The translations under genes were made by a program, and so were the position numbers. From NCBI RefSeq assembly GCF_021341665.1, contig NZ_JAJTTH010000006.1:248001-312000 (forward strand): 64,000 nt of DNA. The letters run 5' to 3'. Positions 17,867 through 27,800 of the stretch are shown here, piece after piece. This DNA is from Pseudomonas sp. Au-Pse12 (GTDB taxonomy: Bacteria > Pseudomonadota > Gammaproteobacteria > Pseudomonadales > Pseudomonadaceae). Below the pieces are notes generated by a model. The model saw only the letters and a program-made list of their open reading frames with translations, was not told the DNA's origin and did not search any database. Numbering within the stretch: the first letter of the stretch is position 1; the number at the start of each line of letters is the position of its first letter.

Positions 17867-18436
17867 CTATTTCGAGGTCTGGGCCATGGCCGAGTCCGAC
17901 ACCCGCCAGATCAGCCGCGTGGTGTCATAACCCTGCTGACGCGCCTTGCTCAGCAGATCCTCACGCACCGTCTCGTTGACCTCCGGAGTGCGCGACAGCA
18001 ACCACAGGTAGCGCCGGTTCGGGTTGCCGACAATGGCGGTCTTGTAGTCATCGCTGACATACAGCACCCAGTAGTCGCCCTTGATCGCCCCCGGCAACAG
18101 CCGCGAGAACCAGTTATCGAACTGCACCCAAAGCTTGTCGGTCTTGCCCGGCACTTGAGGTGTGGCCGTGCCCCGCGCTTCCTCCCATTTCCACTCTGCT
18201 GTCAGGCAGCGGTTGAGCACCGCCACGTTGCCCTCTGGCAGCAAGGTGTAACGGGCCTCGGATTGCGCGCAGTTGCGCTGGAAATACATGGGCAACCGCG
18301 CCAACTCATACCAGGTCCCCTGGTAGCGCTTGAGGTCGACGTGATTGACGGTCTTGGGCGCCAGCGAATCGTCCCGGGACGTGGCGCAGCCGGCCAAGAG
18401 CAGGCCGACCAGAAGAGTGAAAACAAAACGCATCAT
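17867..18436 (-). CDS. blc: Outer-membrane lipoprotein, lipocalin (Blc) family
   Basis: Lipocalin-fold lipoprotein that binds fatty acids or lysophospholipids. It is 189 residues. The signal peptide ends in a lipobox (LLVGLLLAGCATS) with Cys near residue 17. The bacterial-lipocalin blocks are present: YQGTWYELARLPMYFQRNC, and WVLYVSDDYKTAIVGNPNRRYLWLLSR near the C-terminus. GGGAG lies 7 nt upstream of the ATG. The gene that precedes it by 33 bp also codes for a small lipoprotein, so the two probably form one unit. Confidence 0.92.
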   Translation of the reverse strand: MMRFVFTLLVGLLLAGCATSRDDSLAPKTVNHVDLKRYQGTWYELARLPMYFQRNCAQSEARYTLLPEGNVAVLNRCLTAEWKWEEARGTATPQVPGKTDKLWVQFDNWFSRLLPGAIKGDYWVLYVSDDYKTAIVGNPNRRYLWLLSRTPEVNETVREDLLSKARQQGYDTTRLIWRVSDSAMAQTSK

Positions 18437-18469
18437 TATTTTTCTCCCGTGGGCTCGAAGCCCCGGTTT

Positions 18470-18724
18470 TTACTTCAGGCCTTGCCCGGAAAACATCAGA
18501 ACCTTGTCACCGGCATACTGCACGCTGATAAAGCTGTTCTTGTCACCCCAGGTGCAGCTGGACATGCCCAGCGCGCCCGAACAGTCAGTCGGTTTGCCCA
18601 GGAGCTGTTCGACCTCGGCCTTGGGCATGCCCGCCGAGAGCTTGGAATAGTTTTCCTGATTGACCTTGCTGCACGCAGCCAACAGCACGCAGAACGACAA
18701 CAGAGCGAGAGAACGCAGGGACAT
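18470..18724 (-). CDS. Small lipoprotein, SmpA/BamE-like
   Basis: An 84-residue predicted lipoprotein. The signal peptide ends in a lipobox (CVLLAACSKV). The mature part YSKLSAGMPKAEVEQLLGKPTDC resembles the start of SmpA/OmlA (BamE-like) folds, where a helix-turn precedes a short beta sheet. Two further Cys (DCSGALGMSSCTW) could form a disulfide. The function is unknown. It is the upstream partner of the lipocalin gene. Confidence 0.8.
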   Translation of the reverse strand: MSLRSLALLSFCVLLAACSKVNQENYSKLSAGMPKAEVEQLLGKPTDCSGALGMSSCTWGDKNSFISVQYAGDKVLMFSGQGLK

Positions 18725-19018
18725 GGTGAACTCCTGGACGAAAGGGGGAAGGCCTGTCAGCCAACCAGAAGCTTAGAAGAGAAAACCCCCTTCTGGTTCC
18801 CCGGGGGAACGGGTATTTCTCGCCAGGCTGGCGCGGTATTTTCCTCATCAATCAAGCCCCTTTTCAGCGGACCTGGCAGTTCGTCGGTTTTCTTCGCCAC
18901 GACCTCATCTTCGCTAATGGCCAGTCGACATAACTGCAGCGCAAAGCCCTCCACTGTGGCAAATTGACGCCCCCTCGTTGACCAGCCCATCGCGGTAGTT
19001 CATTTAATGACCAGAAAT

Positions 19019-20899
19019 ATGAAGTTCAGCCACAAGATCCTGCTGGCCGCCGCCCTTGTGGTGGCCGTCGCGTTCGCCTGTTTTATTCTGTTCAACGACT
19101 ATCGACAGCGTGAAGCCCTGCGCAGCAGCACCGAAGCCTCGATGCAGGAACTGGGCAGCCTGACCACCAGCAACATCCAGACCTGGCTGGAAAGCCGCAT
19201 CCAGTTGCTGCAATCCCTGGCCCAGCAGATTGCCGTCGACGGCAGCGGCGCCGACAGCCTGAAACGCAGCGTCGGCCTGCCCGCCTATACCAGCAACTTC
19301 CAGCTCAGCTACTTCGGCGGCCAGGACGGCGTGATGTTCTCGGTCCCGGCCGGCAACCGTGCCGCCGACTACGACCCCCGTGCCCGCGGCTGGTACAAGG
19401 CGGCGAACAGCGCCCAGCAGACCATCGTCACCGAACCCTACATCGCCGCCTCGTCGGGCAAGCTGGTGGTCACCGTCGCCACCCCGGTGCAGCACCAGAA
19501 CCAGATGATCGGCGTGGCCGGTGCCGACATCGACCTGTCGAGCATCAGTGCCATCATCAACTCGCTGAATTTCGGCGGCCATGGCCACGCCTTTATCGTC
19601 AGTGCCGAAGGCAAGATCCTCATCCATCCCGACAGCAAGCTGGTGCTCAAGAGCCTGAACGAGGCCTACCCCAGCGGCGCGCCGAAAGTCAGCCCGGGCA
19701 TGAAAGAAGTGCAACTCAATGGCAAGTCGCAGTTCATTTCCTTCACCCATGTCAACGGTGTGCCCTCGGCCGACTGGTACGTGGCCCTGGTCCTGGACCA
19801 GGACACCGCGTTCGCCATGCTCAGCGAGTTTCGCACCTCGGCGATCATCGCCATGGCGATTGCCGTGGTGATCATCATCAGCCTGCTGGGCATGCTGATC
19901 CGCATGCTGATGCAGCCGCTGCACCTGATGGGCCGGGCCATGCATGACATCGCCGAAGGTGAAGGCGACCTGACCAAACGCCTGGTGATCCACGGTCACG
20001 ACGAGTTCGGCACCCTGGGCGTGTCGTTCAACCGCTTTGTCGAGCGCATCCACAGCTCGATCCGCGAAGTGTCCTCGGCCACCGGCCAGGTCAACGAAGT
20101 GGCGCTGCGAGTCGTCGCGGCCTCCAACTCGTCGATGCTCAACTCCGACCAGCAGGCTTCGCGCACCAGCAGCGTGGCTGCGGCAATCAATCAGCTGGGG
20201 GCCGCCGCCCAGGAAATCGCCCAGAACGCCGCCCTGGCGTCGCAGCACTCCAGCGACGCCCGCAGCCTGGCGGAAGACGGCCAGCAGGTGGTGGACAGGA
20301 CCATCGCGGCCATGCACCAGCTGTCGGCCAAGATCAGCAGCTCCTGCGACAACATCGAGACCCTCAACAGCAACACGGTGAACATCGGGCAGATCCTCGA
20401 AGTCATCACCAGCATCTCCCAGCAGACCAACCTGCTGGCGCTCAACGCCGCCATCGAGGCGGCCCGCGCCGGTGAGGCCGGACGTGGCTTCGCGGTGGTG
20501 GCGGACGAAGTGCGCAACCTCGCCCACCGCACCCAGGATTCGGCGCAGCAAGTGCAGAAGATGATCGAGGAACTGCAGGTCGGCGCCCGTGAAGCGGTGG
20601 GCACCATGACCGAAAGCCAGCGCGAGAGCGAAAGCAGCGTGGGCATCGCCAACCAGGCCGGCGAACGCCTGGGCAGCGTGACCCAACGCATCGGCGAGAT
20701 CGACGGCATGAACCAGTCGGTGGCCACCGCCACCGAAGAGCAGACCGCGGTGGTGGAGTCGATCAACGTCGACATCACCGAGATCAACACCCTCAACCAG
20801 GAAGGCGTGGAAAACCTCCAGGCCACCCTGCGCGCCTGCTCCGACCTGGAACAACAGGCCAAGCGCCTGCAGCATCTGGTGGGCAGTTTCCGTATCTGA
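19019..20899 (+). CDS. Methyl-accepting chemotaxis protein, PctA-like amino-acid receptor
   Basis: Inner-membrane chemoreceptor of 626 residues from MKFSHKILLAAALVV. Order: a membrane segment (8-27), a periplasmic double-Cache domain (about 30-270), a second membrane segment (IIAMAIAVVIIISLLGMLI), HAMP, and a cytoplasmic signalling domain with the conserved hairpin (ISQQTNLLALNAAIEAARAG). It aligns with PctA of P. aeruginosa, with Y118, R123, W125, Y126, Y141 and D170 at the ligand positions. Position 143, where PctA has Asp146, is Ala, so the ligand range may differ. It stands alone, followed by a REP pair. Confidence 0.93.
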   Translation: MKFSHKILLAAALVVAVAFACFILFNDYRQREALRSSTEASMQELGSLTTSNIQTWLESRIQLLQSLAQQIAVDGSGADSLKRSVGLPAYTSNFQLSYFGGQDGVMFSVPAGNRAADYDPRARGWYKAANSAQQTIVTEPYIAASSGKLVVTVATPVQHQNQMIGVAGADIDLSSISAIINSLNFGGHGHAFIVSAEGKILIHPDSKLVLKSLNEAYPSGAPKVSPGMKEVQLNGKSQFISFTHVNGVPSADWYVALVLDQDTAFAMLSEFRTSAIIAMAIAVVIIISLLGMLIRMLMQPLHLMGRAMHDIAEGEGDLTKRLVIHGHDEFGTLGVSFNRFVERIHSSIREVSSATGQVNEVALRVVAASNSSMLNSDQQASRTSSVAAAINQLGAAAQEIAQNAALASQHSSDARSLAEDGQQVVDRTIAAMHQLSAKISSSCDNIETLNSNTVNIGQILEVITSISQQTNLLALNAAIEAARAGEAGRGFAVVADEVRNLAHRTQDSAQQVQKMIEELQVGAREAVGTMTESQRESESSVGIANQAGERLGSVTQRIGEIDGMNQSVATATEEQTAVVESINVDITEINTLNQEGVENLQATLRACSDLEQQAKRLQHLVGSFRI

Positions 20900-20907
20900 G
20901 TCACCGC

Positions 20908-20962
20908 TTCGCCGGCAAGCCGGCTCCTGCCACTCTCCCGCAGGAGCCAGCTTGCCGGCGAA
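20908..20962. repeat. REP pair 3' of the chemoreceptor gene
   Basis: A 23-nt left arm (20908-20930) and right arm (20940-20962) are inverted with one mismatch, around a 9-nt loop. The core is TTCGCCGGCAAGCCGGCTCC. It lies just after the stop codon and may end transcription. Confidence 0.75.
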
Positions 20963-21068
20963 ATCATTCGATTGCGGACATTCAGCAATACAGTCGCGGG
21001 TCTGCACGCCCCCAACAGAACGGGATTAAGACTAAACTCAGGCCTGCCTTTCCAGTCGAGCCCGCCCC

Positions 21069-21341
21069 ATGAAGCTTTCATCTCAGGTCAAGCCCATCAG
21101 TTACCTGAAAAGCCACACCGCCGAGATCGTCAAGCAACTGACGGAGAGCCGCGAGCCTCTGGTTATTACCCAGAATGGCGAAGCCAAGCTGGTGGTTATG
21201 GATGTACAGAGCTTTGAGGAACAGGAAGCGACCCTGGCCATGTTGAAACTTTTGGCCCTGGGCAACCGGGAGATTGAAGCCGGCCAGTTCCGTGATGCAG
21301 AGCAGGTGTTGGCCGACCTGGAGCGGGACGACCCGCAATGA
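21069..21341 (+). CDS. Type II antitoxin, Phd/YefM family
   Basis: A 90-residue antitoxin: N-terminal Phd/YefM DNA-binding fold (MKLSSQVKPISYLKSHTAEIVKQL, ITQNGEAKLVVMDVQSFEE) and an acidic C-terminal tail (FRDAEQVLADLERDDPQ) that would wrap around a RelE/ParE-type toxin. The stop overlaps the start of the next reading frame by 4 bp (ATGA), as in functional pairs, but that toxin gene is broken. The antitoxin itself looks intact. Confidence 0.9.
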   Translation: MKLSSQVKPISYLKSHTAEIVKQLTESREPLVITQNGEAKLVVMDVQSFEEQEATLAMLKLLALGNREIEAGQFRDAEQVLADLERDDPQ

Positions 21342-21640
21342 GATTCAAGGTGGTCATTCTGCACTCGGCAGAACACGACCTCAAAGCGCTCAGACACTAC
21401 CTGATAGTCGATTCTCTACCCAAGCCTGGCACAGCACCTTCCAGCACTTGAAATCCACCGTGGCTCAATTGGCGACCTCGCCCTACGCAGGCGTGGTGCC
21501 TGACGAAATTCAGTAGCTCAATCTGCGCCACTATCGCCAGGTACTGTGCGGCATGAACCGGGTGATCTACGAAGTACGGGAGAACACCGTCTTTATCCAC
21601 ATCATTGCTGATGAAGCGCCTGTTGCGAACGGACAAGTGA
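21338..21640 (+). pseudogene. RelE/ParE-type toxin, frameshifted and interrupted
   Basis: The frame starts correctly at the ATG overlapping the antitoxin stop (MRFKVVILHSAEHDLKALRHYL). It then needs a frameshift near 21405 to continue as FSTQAWHSTFQHLKSTV...YAGVVPDEIQ. It meets an in-frame TAG at 21514, resumes as LNLRHYRQVLCGMNRVIYEV then VFIHIIAD, and needs another shift near 21610 to end as MKRLLRTDK. The pieces together are a normal plasmid-stabilisation (ParE/RelE) toxin of about 100 residues. At least three lesions mean no functional toxin is made. Confidence 0.87.
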
Positions 21641-21653
21641 TGCTTGCCGGCCG

Positions 21654-22256
21654 TCAGAAACGCGAACCAGGCTCGCGCAAAAAGGCCAGTTCTTCAGCGG
21701 TGGACTCACGGCCGAGGATGGCATTGCGATGGGGGAAGCGCCCAAAGCGGGCAATGACTTTCTGGTGCCGTTCGGCGTAGTCCAGGTTGTCGGCAAACAC
21801 TGCACGCTCGTCCGCTGGCTGTTCGTCGTGCAGGGCCGTAAAGCGTGAAACGCTCTCGTTCTGCACCGCCAGGTTTTCGCAGTGCTCGAACACCAGGTAG
21901 ATGAAGCAGCGCTGCATGGCCGGCAGGCGCCGGTCAAAATCCGCGGCGATGCCCTGGGCCACCAGTGCCTGGGCACGCAGGTCGCCGGCAAATGCCTTGG
22001 GAGTGTCGCGATAGATCATCCGTGGCAGTTGGTCGAGCAACAGCACCAGGGCCAGCCAACCTTGGGGACTTTGCGTCCACTCGGTCAAACCGCCGGCCAG
22101 GGCCTGCTCCGTCAGATCCCCAAAACGCTGGCGCGCCTCGAGGTCCTGGCTGTCACGCTTGCCAAACCACAACCGGCCCTTGGCAGCGACAATCTCTGCC
22201 GGCTTTTCGGCTGAGCCGAACCACCAGTCAAGCAGAGGCTGCCAGGGCGCGGTCAC
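21654..22256 (-). CDS. DUF924 family protein
   Basis: A 200-residue cytosolic protein of the DUF924 family, with no known reaction. Typical stretches are LLDWWFGSAEKPAEI at the start, WLALVLLLDQLPRMIYRDTPKAFAGD in the middle, and FGRFPHRNAILGRESTAEELAFL at the end; the family is all-helical and TPR-like. It begins 3 bp past the fbp stop and is probably co-transcribed with fbp. Confidence 0.92.
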   Translation of the reverse strand: MTAPWQPLLDWWFGSAEKPAEIVAAKGRLWFGKRDSQDLEARQRFGDLTEQALAGGLTEWTQSPQGWLALVLLLDQLPRMIYRDTPKAFAGDLRAQALVAQGIAADFDRRLPAMQRCFIYLVFEHCENLAVQNESVSRFTALHDEQPADERAVFADNLDYAERHQKVIARFGRFPHRNAILGRESTAEELAFLREPGSRF

Positions 22257-22259
22257 GGT

Positions 22260-23270
22260 TTATTCCTTGTGGTAACCGGTCACCCGGGCCACTTCTTCCT
22301 TCGAACCGAGGAACACCGCCACGCGCTGGTGCAGGCCTTCAGGCTGGATGTCGAGAATGCGCTTGTGGCCATCGGTGGACGCGCCGCCGGCCTGCTCCAC
22401 CAGGAACGACATCGGGTTGGCTTCGTACATCAGGCGCAGCTTGCCCGGCTTCTCCGGTTCGCGGCTGTCGCGCGGGTACATGAACAGGCCGCCACGGGTC
22501 AGGATACGGTGCACGTCGGCCACCATCGCCGCGACCCAGCGCATGTTGTAGTTCTTTTTCAGGGGACCGGTGTCGCCCGCCAGCAGCTCCTCCACGTAGC
22601 GCTTGACCGGGGCTTCCCAGTGACGCTCGTTGGACATGTTGATAGCGAATTCCTGGGTGGCCTCCGGAATCGTGATGTCTTCGTGGGTCAGTACGAAGCT
22701 GCCCATTTCACGGTCCAGGGTAAAGCCCTTGACGCCGTCGCCCAGGGTCAGCACCAGCATGGTCTGCGGGCCGTAGATGGCGTAACCGGCGGCGACCTGC
22801 TGGGTGCCTGGCTGCAGGAAGGCCTTTTCGTTCAGGGCTTCGTTCTGGCTCAGGTACTCGTTCGGGCAGCGCAGCACCGAGAAGATGGTGCCCACCGGTG
22901 CGTTGATATCGATGTTCGACGAGCCGTCCAGTGGGTCGAATACCAGCAGGTAGGCACCTTTCGGGTACTTGCCGGGAATCTGGTAGGCATTGTCCATTTC
23001 CTCGGACGCCATACCGGCCAGGTGGCCGCCCCACTCGTTGGCTTCGAGGAGGATTTCGTTGGAAAGCACGTCGAGCTTCTTCTGCACTTCGCCCTGCACG
23101 TTTTCCGTGCCCATGCTGCCCAGGACACCGCCCAGGGCGCCCTTGGAAACGGCGTGGCTGATCTCCTTGCAAGCACGCGCCACCACTTCGATCAGGAAGC
23201 GCAGATCGGCAGGAGTGTTGTTGCTGCGGGTCTGCTCAATCAAATAGCGACTCAGGGTAACGCGGGACAT
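22260..23270 (-). CDS. fbp: Fructose-1,6-bisphosphatase, class I
   Basis: Gluconeogenic enzyme that removes the 1-phosphate from fructose 1,6-bisphosphate. The start MSRVTLSRYLIEQTRSNN at 23270 gives 336 residues, the normal length; the open frame extends 71 codons further without similarity. The metal-binding core YLLVFDPLDGSSNIDINAPVGTIFSV and the C-terminal RLMYEANPMSFLVEQAGG are intact. Confidence 0.97.
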   Translation of the reverse strand: MSRVTLSRYLIEQTRSNNTPADLRFLIEVVARACKEISHAVSKGALGGVLGSMGTENVQGEVQKKLDVLSNEILLEANEWGGHLAGMASEEMDNAYQIPGKYPKGAYLLVFDPLDGSSNIDINAPVGTIFSVLRCPNEYLSQNEALNEKAFLQPGTQQVAAGYAIYGPQTMLVLTLGDGVKGFTLDREMGSFVLTHEDITIPEATQEFAINMSNERHWEAPVKRYVEELLAGDTGPLKKNYNMRWVAAMVADVHRILTRGGLFMYPRDSREPEKPGKLRLMYEANPMSFLVEQAGGASTDGHKRILDIQPEGLHQRVAVFLGSKEEVARVTGYHKE

Positions 23271-23417
23271 GGAAGGCTCCGGAGGAATGGGGGGGTAAAA
23301 ACCCGCGCAGTTTAACGCGAGTCGAGGCGCATTTCCTCCTCTCAGACAGGGAACTGGCAGATAGAGTTCAGGCACCGGTTTCAGCGTAGCCAAAAACGGC
23401 CGGCAGGATGGCGGCCC

Positions 23418-23481
23418 GTGGCGAGGGAGCCTGCTCCTGCTGCGCGCAGGCCAGCCGAACGGGAGCAATCTCCCTCGCCAC
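23418..23481. repeat. REP pair between fbp and the DUF3999 gene
   Basis: GTGGCGAGGGAG (23418-23429) and CTCCCTCGCCAC (23470-23481) are exact complements enclosing a GC-rich middle. The sequence differs from the GGAGCCGGC family found at most other sites in the window, so two REP classes coexist here. Confidence 0.7.
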
Positions 23482-23492
23482 AAGTGCTCGCT

Positions 23493-24866
23493 TCAGGCTG
23501 CCGGTTTGCGCAGCATGCTGAAGGCCATGCCGGCCAAGGCCAGCACGCCCAGGAGCAGCACCGCCCACAGGCCGATCTTTTTCCAGTCCGGCCCGCTGGC
23601 CGCCACGCCGGTCGCAGGAGCGGCGGTGGCCGCGGCCAGTTGCGCCGCGCCCTCGACCTTGGCCTGGCCCAGTGCCTTGAGCCGTTGCGGGCTGTAGTCG
23701 GGGATCAGGGTAGACAGCGGCAGATTGGCCGCGCTCGCGGTCGGGTTGCCCAGCGCCAGGGTGTAGGGCCCGGCGCCACGAGCCAGGAACACCAGTTGCG
23801 TGCCGTGCACGGCAAATTCCAGGCTCGGCGCCTCGGCGCCCAGGCCACCGCCGCGCTCGTCCACCACCAGCTTGAGTTGCTGCACGGTCTGCCCCGGCAG
23901 TTGCAGTTCGTTCTGTTGCACGTCCTGGCCATTCTGGGTCAGGCGATACAGCAGGCCATTGCCCAGGGGCTGCCATGGCAGGCTGCTTTCACGACGCCCA
24001 TAAAGCGTGGCCGGAGCCAGGCTGTTGGCCTGGACCAGGGCAATCCGCACCCGCGCAAGGTTCAGGCCCATGGGCAACTGCCAGGTGTATTCGCCAGCCT
24101 TGCCAGTGCTGCCGCCCAACGGCTGCGACCACACCAGCGGCGACGGCAGGCTGCTGGTGGTGCTGCTTTGCACTTGCGCCGAGGTCAGCACCGGTGCCGA
24201 CTGCGGGGTGTTCCACAACAGGCGCAGATAGCGCGCCGACTGCCCGGGCAAGGCCACTTCGTGCTGCTCGATCCGCTCGTCGGCAAACGACAGACGCGCC
24301 ACCTGGCCATCGCCCCAGGCTTGCCAGTGCTGCAAGTCGTCACTGGCCTCGATGCTGAAGCGCTGGAAGCCATCGCGCTCGCTGGTCCAGTCCAGCACCA
24401 GTTGCTGCAAGGGGGCCTTGATCGCGCTGGCATCCAGCAGCCAACCGCGCAGGACTTCTTCTCCGGCCTCCAATTGCGTGGAAGGCTGGACTTCCACCAA
24501 GGTGCCATTGGTACTGGACTGCACGCGCACGCTGGGGGTGCTGTCGGCGGCCTCTGCCGAGCTGTACAGCGGGAACCACTTCACATCGCTGAGATGACGC
24601 TGCTCGCTGGTCTGCGCCGGCTGGCGGGCCAGGGCATAGGCCTGGGGCTCGCCGGCGGCGTTGAACACGCGGATATCCCGCAGGTCGGTCTGGCTGGCGT
24701 GCAGTTGCACCGCCAGCGGCAGCTCCAGGCGGTACCAGGGGCCCTCGCCGCTCAGGCTCAGGGGCGCAAGGGACTTGAAATCCCCCGGCTTGTCCTGGGC
24801 CACGGCGGACAACGCCACACACAGGCCGACAGCGCCCAACCAGCCCAGGCTCAGCTTCGAACTCAC
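23493..24866 (-). CDS. DUF3999 domain membrane-anchored exported protein
   Basis: A 457-residue protein of the DUF3999 family. It has a signal peptide (GAVGLCVALSAVAQ), a long beta-rich periplasmic part (for example VFNAAGEPQAYALARQ, WSQPLGGSTGKAGEYTWQLP), and one C-terminal membrane segment (IGLWAVLLLGVLALAGMAFSML) before a short basic end. The function is unknown. Its ATG overlaps the stop of the DUF2339 gene by 4 bp; the two families are usually adjacent, suggesting one envelope complex. Confidence 0.9.
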   Translation of the reverse strand: MSSKLSLGWLGAVGLCVALSAVAQDKPGDFKSLAPLSLSGEGPWYRLELPLAVQLHASQTDLRDIRVFNAAGEPQAYALARQPAQTSEQRHLSDVKWFPLYSSAEAADSTPSVRVQSSTNGTLVEVQPSTQLEAGEEVLRGWLLDASAIKAPLQQLVLDWTSERDGFQRFSIEASDDLQHWQAWGDGQVARLSFADERIEQHEVALPGQSARYLRLLWNTPQSAPVLTSAQVQSSTTSSLPSPLVWSQPLGGSTGKAGEYTWQLPMGLNLARVRIALVQANSLAPATLYGRRESSLPWQPLGNGLLYRLTQNGQDVQQNELQLPGQTVQQLKLVVDERGGGLGAEAPSLEFAVHGTQLVFLARGAGPYTLALGNPTASAANLPLSTLIPDYSPQRLKALGQAKVEGAAQLAAATAAPATGVAASGPDWKKIGLWAVLLLGVLALAGMAFSMLRKPAA

Positions 24867-27800
24867 GATGACACTCCTTCATTCAACGGTTTGCCGGGCT
24901 CGGGTTCAGCCTCGGCGCGCTTGGGCGGCAATGGGGCGAAATAGCCCACCACCAGCAGCAATACCCCCACCCCGATGAACGAGACGATCCGCGCCAGCCC
25001 GCCACGGTTGCTCAACTCCACCAGGAACAGCTTGGCCACCACCACGGCAATCAGCACCGCGCCGATCAACCACACTTCGCGGCGATGGCGCAGGTGACCG
25101 CCGATCATCAGGCTCAGGGCAATCAGGGTCCAGACGATGGACAGCCCGGCCTGGACCATCATCGACTCCAGCAAGGCATCCGGCTGGAACGGCACGCCGC
25201 TCCAATGATGGGCCGCACGCATCACCAGCACGGTAAAGAAGGCGAACAGCGACAGCCCCGCCACCAGCTGCGTGCCGCGCTCGGCGTAATCGGCGCGGAT
25301 CGCCAGTTCCTGCACGGCACTGCGCGACCAGACATAGACGCCGAACAGGGCAAACAGCAGCCCCAGCTCCAGCGGGTTGAGCAGCGGCAGGTACGGCAGC
25401 GGCTCGGCCCGGCCATCGCTGACGATATTCGCCAGCCAGAACCAGCCCAGCATCAGCACCGCCAGGGGCAGCGCGGCATACAGACGATATTCACGGGAAT
25501 GCGCGCTGACCGGCCACGGCCAGTTGCGCGGTACGGCCATCGCCACCAGGTACAGGCTCGGCAGGATCGCCCAGCCCAGCCAGCGCCAGGCGTTGTACTG
25601 CTCGGACAACAGCAGCAAGCCATAACGCAGCTCCAGCGCCAGCACGCCGATCAGCAACCAGCAACCCAGTACATGGGCGATGCTCGCTACCCGGGCCGGC
25701 AACAACGCCGCCAAGCGCCGCAGGCTGAAGAAGTGCACGGCGAACAACAGGGTCCAGGCGAGCCAGCCGAAATCCGCTGCCGGGTGATAACGCGGCGCCC
25801 AGGACGCCAGCAACACCCCGCCAGCGGCCGGCATCAGCAGGCTGCACAGCAGGCCCAGGGACGGCCATTTCAGGCGCACCGCCAGCAGCGCCCAGAGCAG
25901 CACGCTGGCCGCGCAAACCAGCAACAGCAAGCTGGCCTGCCAATGGGCCGGGGCGAAACGCAGCACTTCCTTGAGCCAGCTAAAGGCCCACCAGCAGGCG
26001 CCCCAGGCCAGCAACAGATCAGACAGATGGCCGAGGCTCAAGGCATCGAAGGCCGAGCCATGGTTGCCTCGCTGCAGACGCCAGGCACCCACCAGGGCCG
26101 CCAGGGCCAGGACCATCGGCGTCCAGAAATCACCATTGGCCAGTGGCCGCAGGTTTTCCACCGCGCCACTGATGAACCCGTCCGAGCCGGCCAACAGGAA
26201 GGTGCTGCCACCTATCACCTGGAGCACCAGGCCGAAGACAAAACTGGCCCGCTGCTGCAAATACAGGCTGAGCCAGATGATCAGCAGGCCACTGGCGGCC
26301 CAGACGCCGCTGGCGGTGCGCCACGGCAGGACGAACAGCACCGCCAGGTTGATCATCATCAGCCCGGCCAACAGCACCAGAGACAGGCCGCGCAACAGCC
26401 GCGGGTCATTGCGCACCATGTCGTTGCGGGCGGCCAGGAGCATGCCGCCGATCAGAGCCAGGCCAATCAGCGAAGCGCTCAGCAAGCCGCTCCAGCCGGC
26501 GCTGAATACCGCACCGGCATCGCCGTCCGCGCCTTGCAGGCGCATCAGGAACAACGCACCGCCCAACAGTTGCACGGCGAAGGCGCTGAACAGGAAAGTC
26601 CGCGATTGCAGGCGCAGGCCGACAAACAGCGTCGCCAGCCCGGCCAGCGCCCAGCTGATGGCGGTGCCCTGGGTGAACAGGAACAACGGCGCCAGCAGGT
26701 ACAGGAATGCCAGCCCGGCCACCGCCAGGATCGGCGCAATGCCCTGCTCCCAGCTCGCCACCTGGGTCTTCTGCGCCCGCCGCAACTGGTCGAAGCTGAA
26801 CAGCAGCGAGCCTCCGAGCAGCAATGCCCCCAAGGGCGCGCCGGCCAGCAGGCTGGTGTCGCCGGGGCGCAATTCACTGAGAAAGGCCAGGGCCGAGCCC
26901 ACCTGCAGCAGCAGGGCAAAGGCCCGGGCCAGCGGCCGCTGCTGGCGCAGGCCGAGCCAGAAGATGCCCGCACCTTCCACGGCCCAGGCTGCCGAGGTCC
27001 AGCGCGCATCCAGGCCCAGGGGAATCGCCAGGCTGGCGAAGATCACCCCCAGGGCCAGGCAGGTTTCACCGAGCAACAGGGCCCGGCCGCCCATCAATAC
27101 CCGGGCCAGGACCATGTAGATCAGCCCCAGGGCCAGGGCGCTGAAGGACGCGGCGAACGCCAGGTGCTGCACCAGCGCCAGTTGCAGGCCAAAGCCCACC
27201 AGCGGCGGGCCGAAGAGCATGCTGCCGTCGACGTAATCGCCCTTGCGCGCGGACCAGTGCAGCAACGCCTGGCGGCTGTCGTCGGTGGGCGCATCGCTCA
27301 ATTCCAGCAGCTTGCGCCGGGTGAACAGCAGGCCGATGGCCAGGTACATGACAAAGAACAGGACCAGGAAGGGTTCGGTGCTCCACAGCAGCTCAGGCGT
27401 GTAGGAGCGCAGGCCCCAGGCCAAGCCGATACCGAAGGTGCCGACAAAGCCGATCAGGTTCAGCAGGCGCCAGGCCTTGAACCAGGCGATGGCCAGGATG
27501 CCGGCATTGAGCAAGGCGAAGTAGCTGAAGAGCGCCACGTGGCTGCCGGCGCCGGTGGACGTCAGGATCGGCGCGGCAAAACCGCCCAGGGCCGCAGCGG
27601 CGGCCAGCCCGAGGGAGTCCTGGGTAATGGCCAGGATGGCCGAAAACACGGTGACCGCCACCAGCAGGCCCAGGGCGGCGGAAGGATCGAGCAGCGGATG
27701 CAGGCGCATGGCGGCGAACACCGTCAGGTACAGCACGGCGATCCCGGTGCCCTGGAGCATCAGGGCATAGTTGCTGTTGCGCCGCCGCAACCACCAGCCC

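Noticed and set aside
18757..18990. 77-codon minus-strand frame between the small lipoprotein and chemoreceptor genes
   Set aside because: No ribosome site, no recognisable family, and it lies where the chemoreceptor promoter should be.
21553..21780. Independent 75-codon gene after the antitoxin
   Set aside because: The first half is the C-terminal part of the broken toxin, and the rest is antisense to the DUF924 gene.
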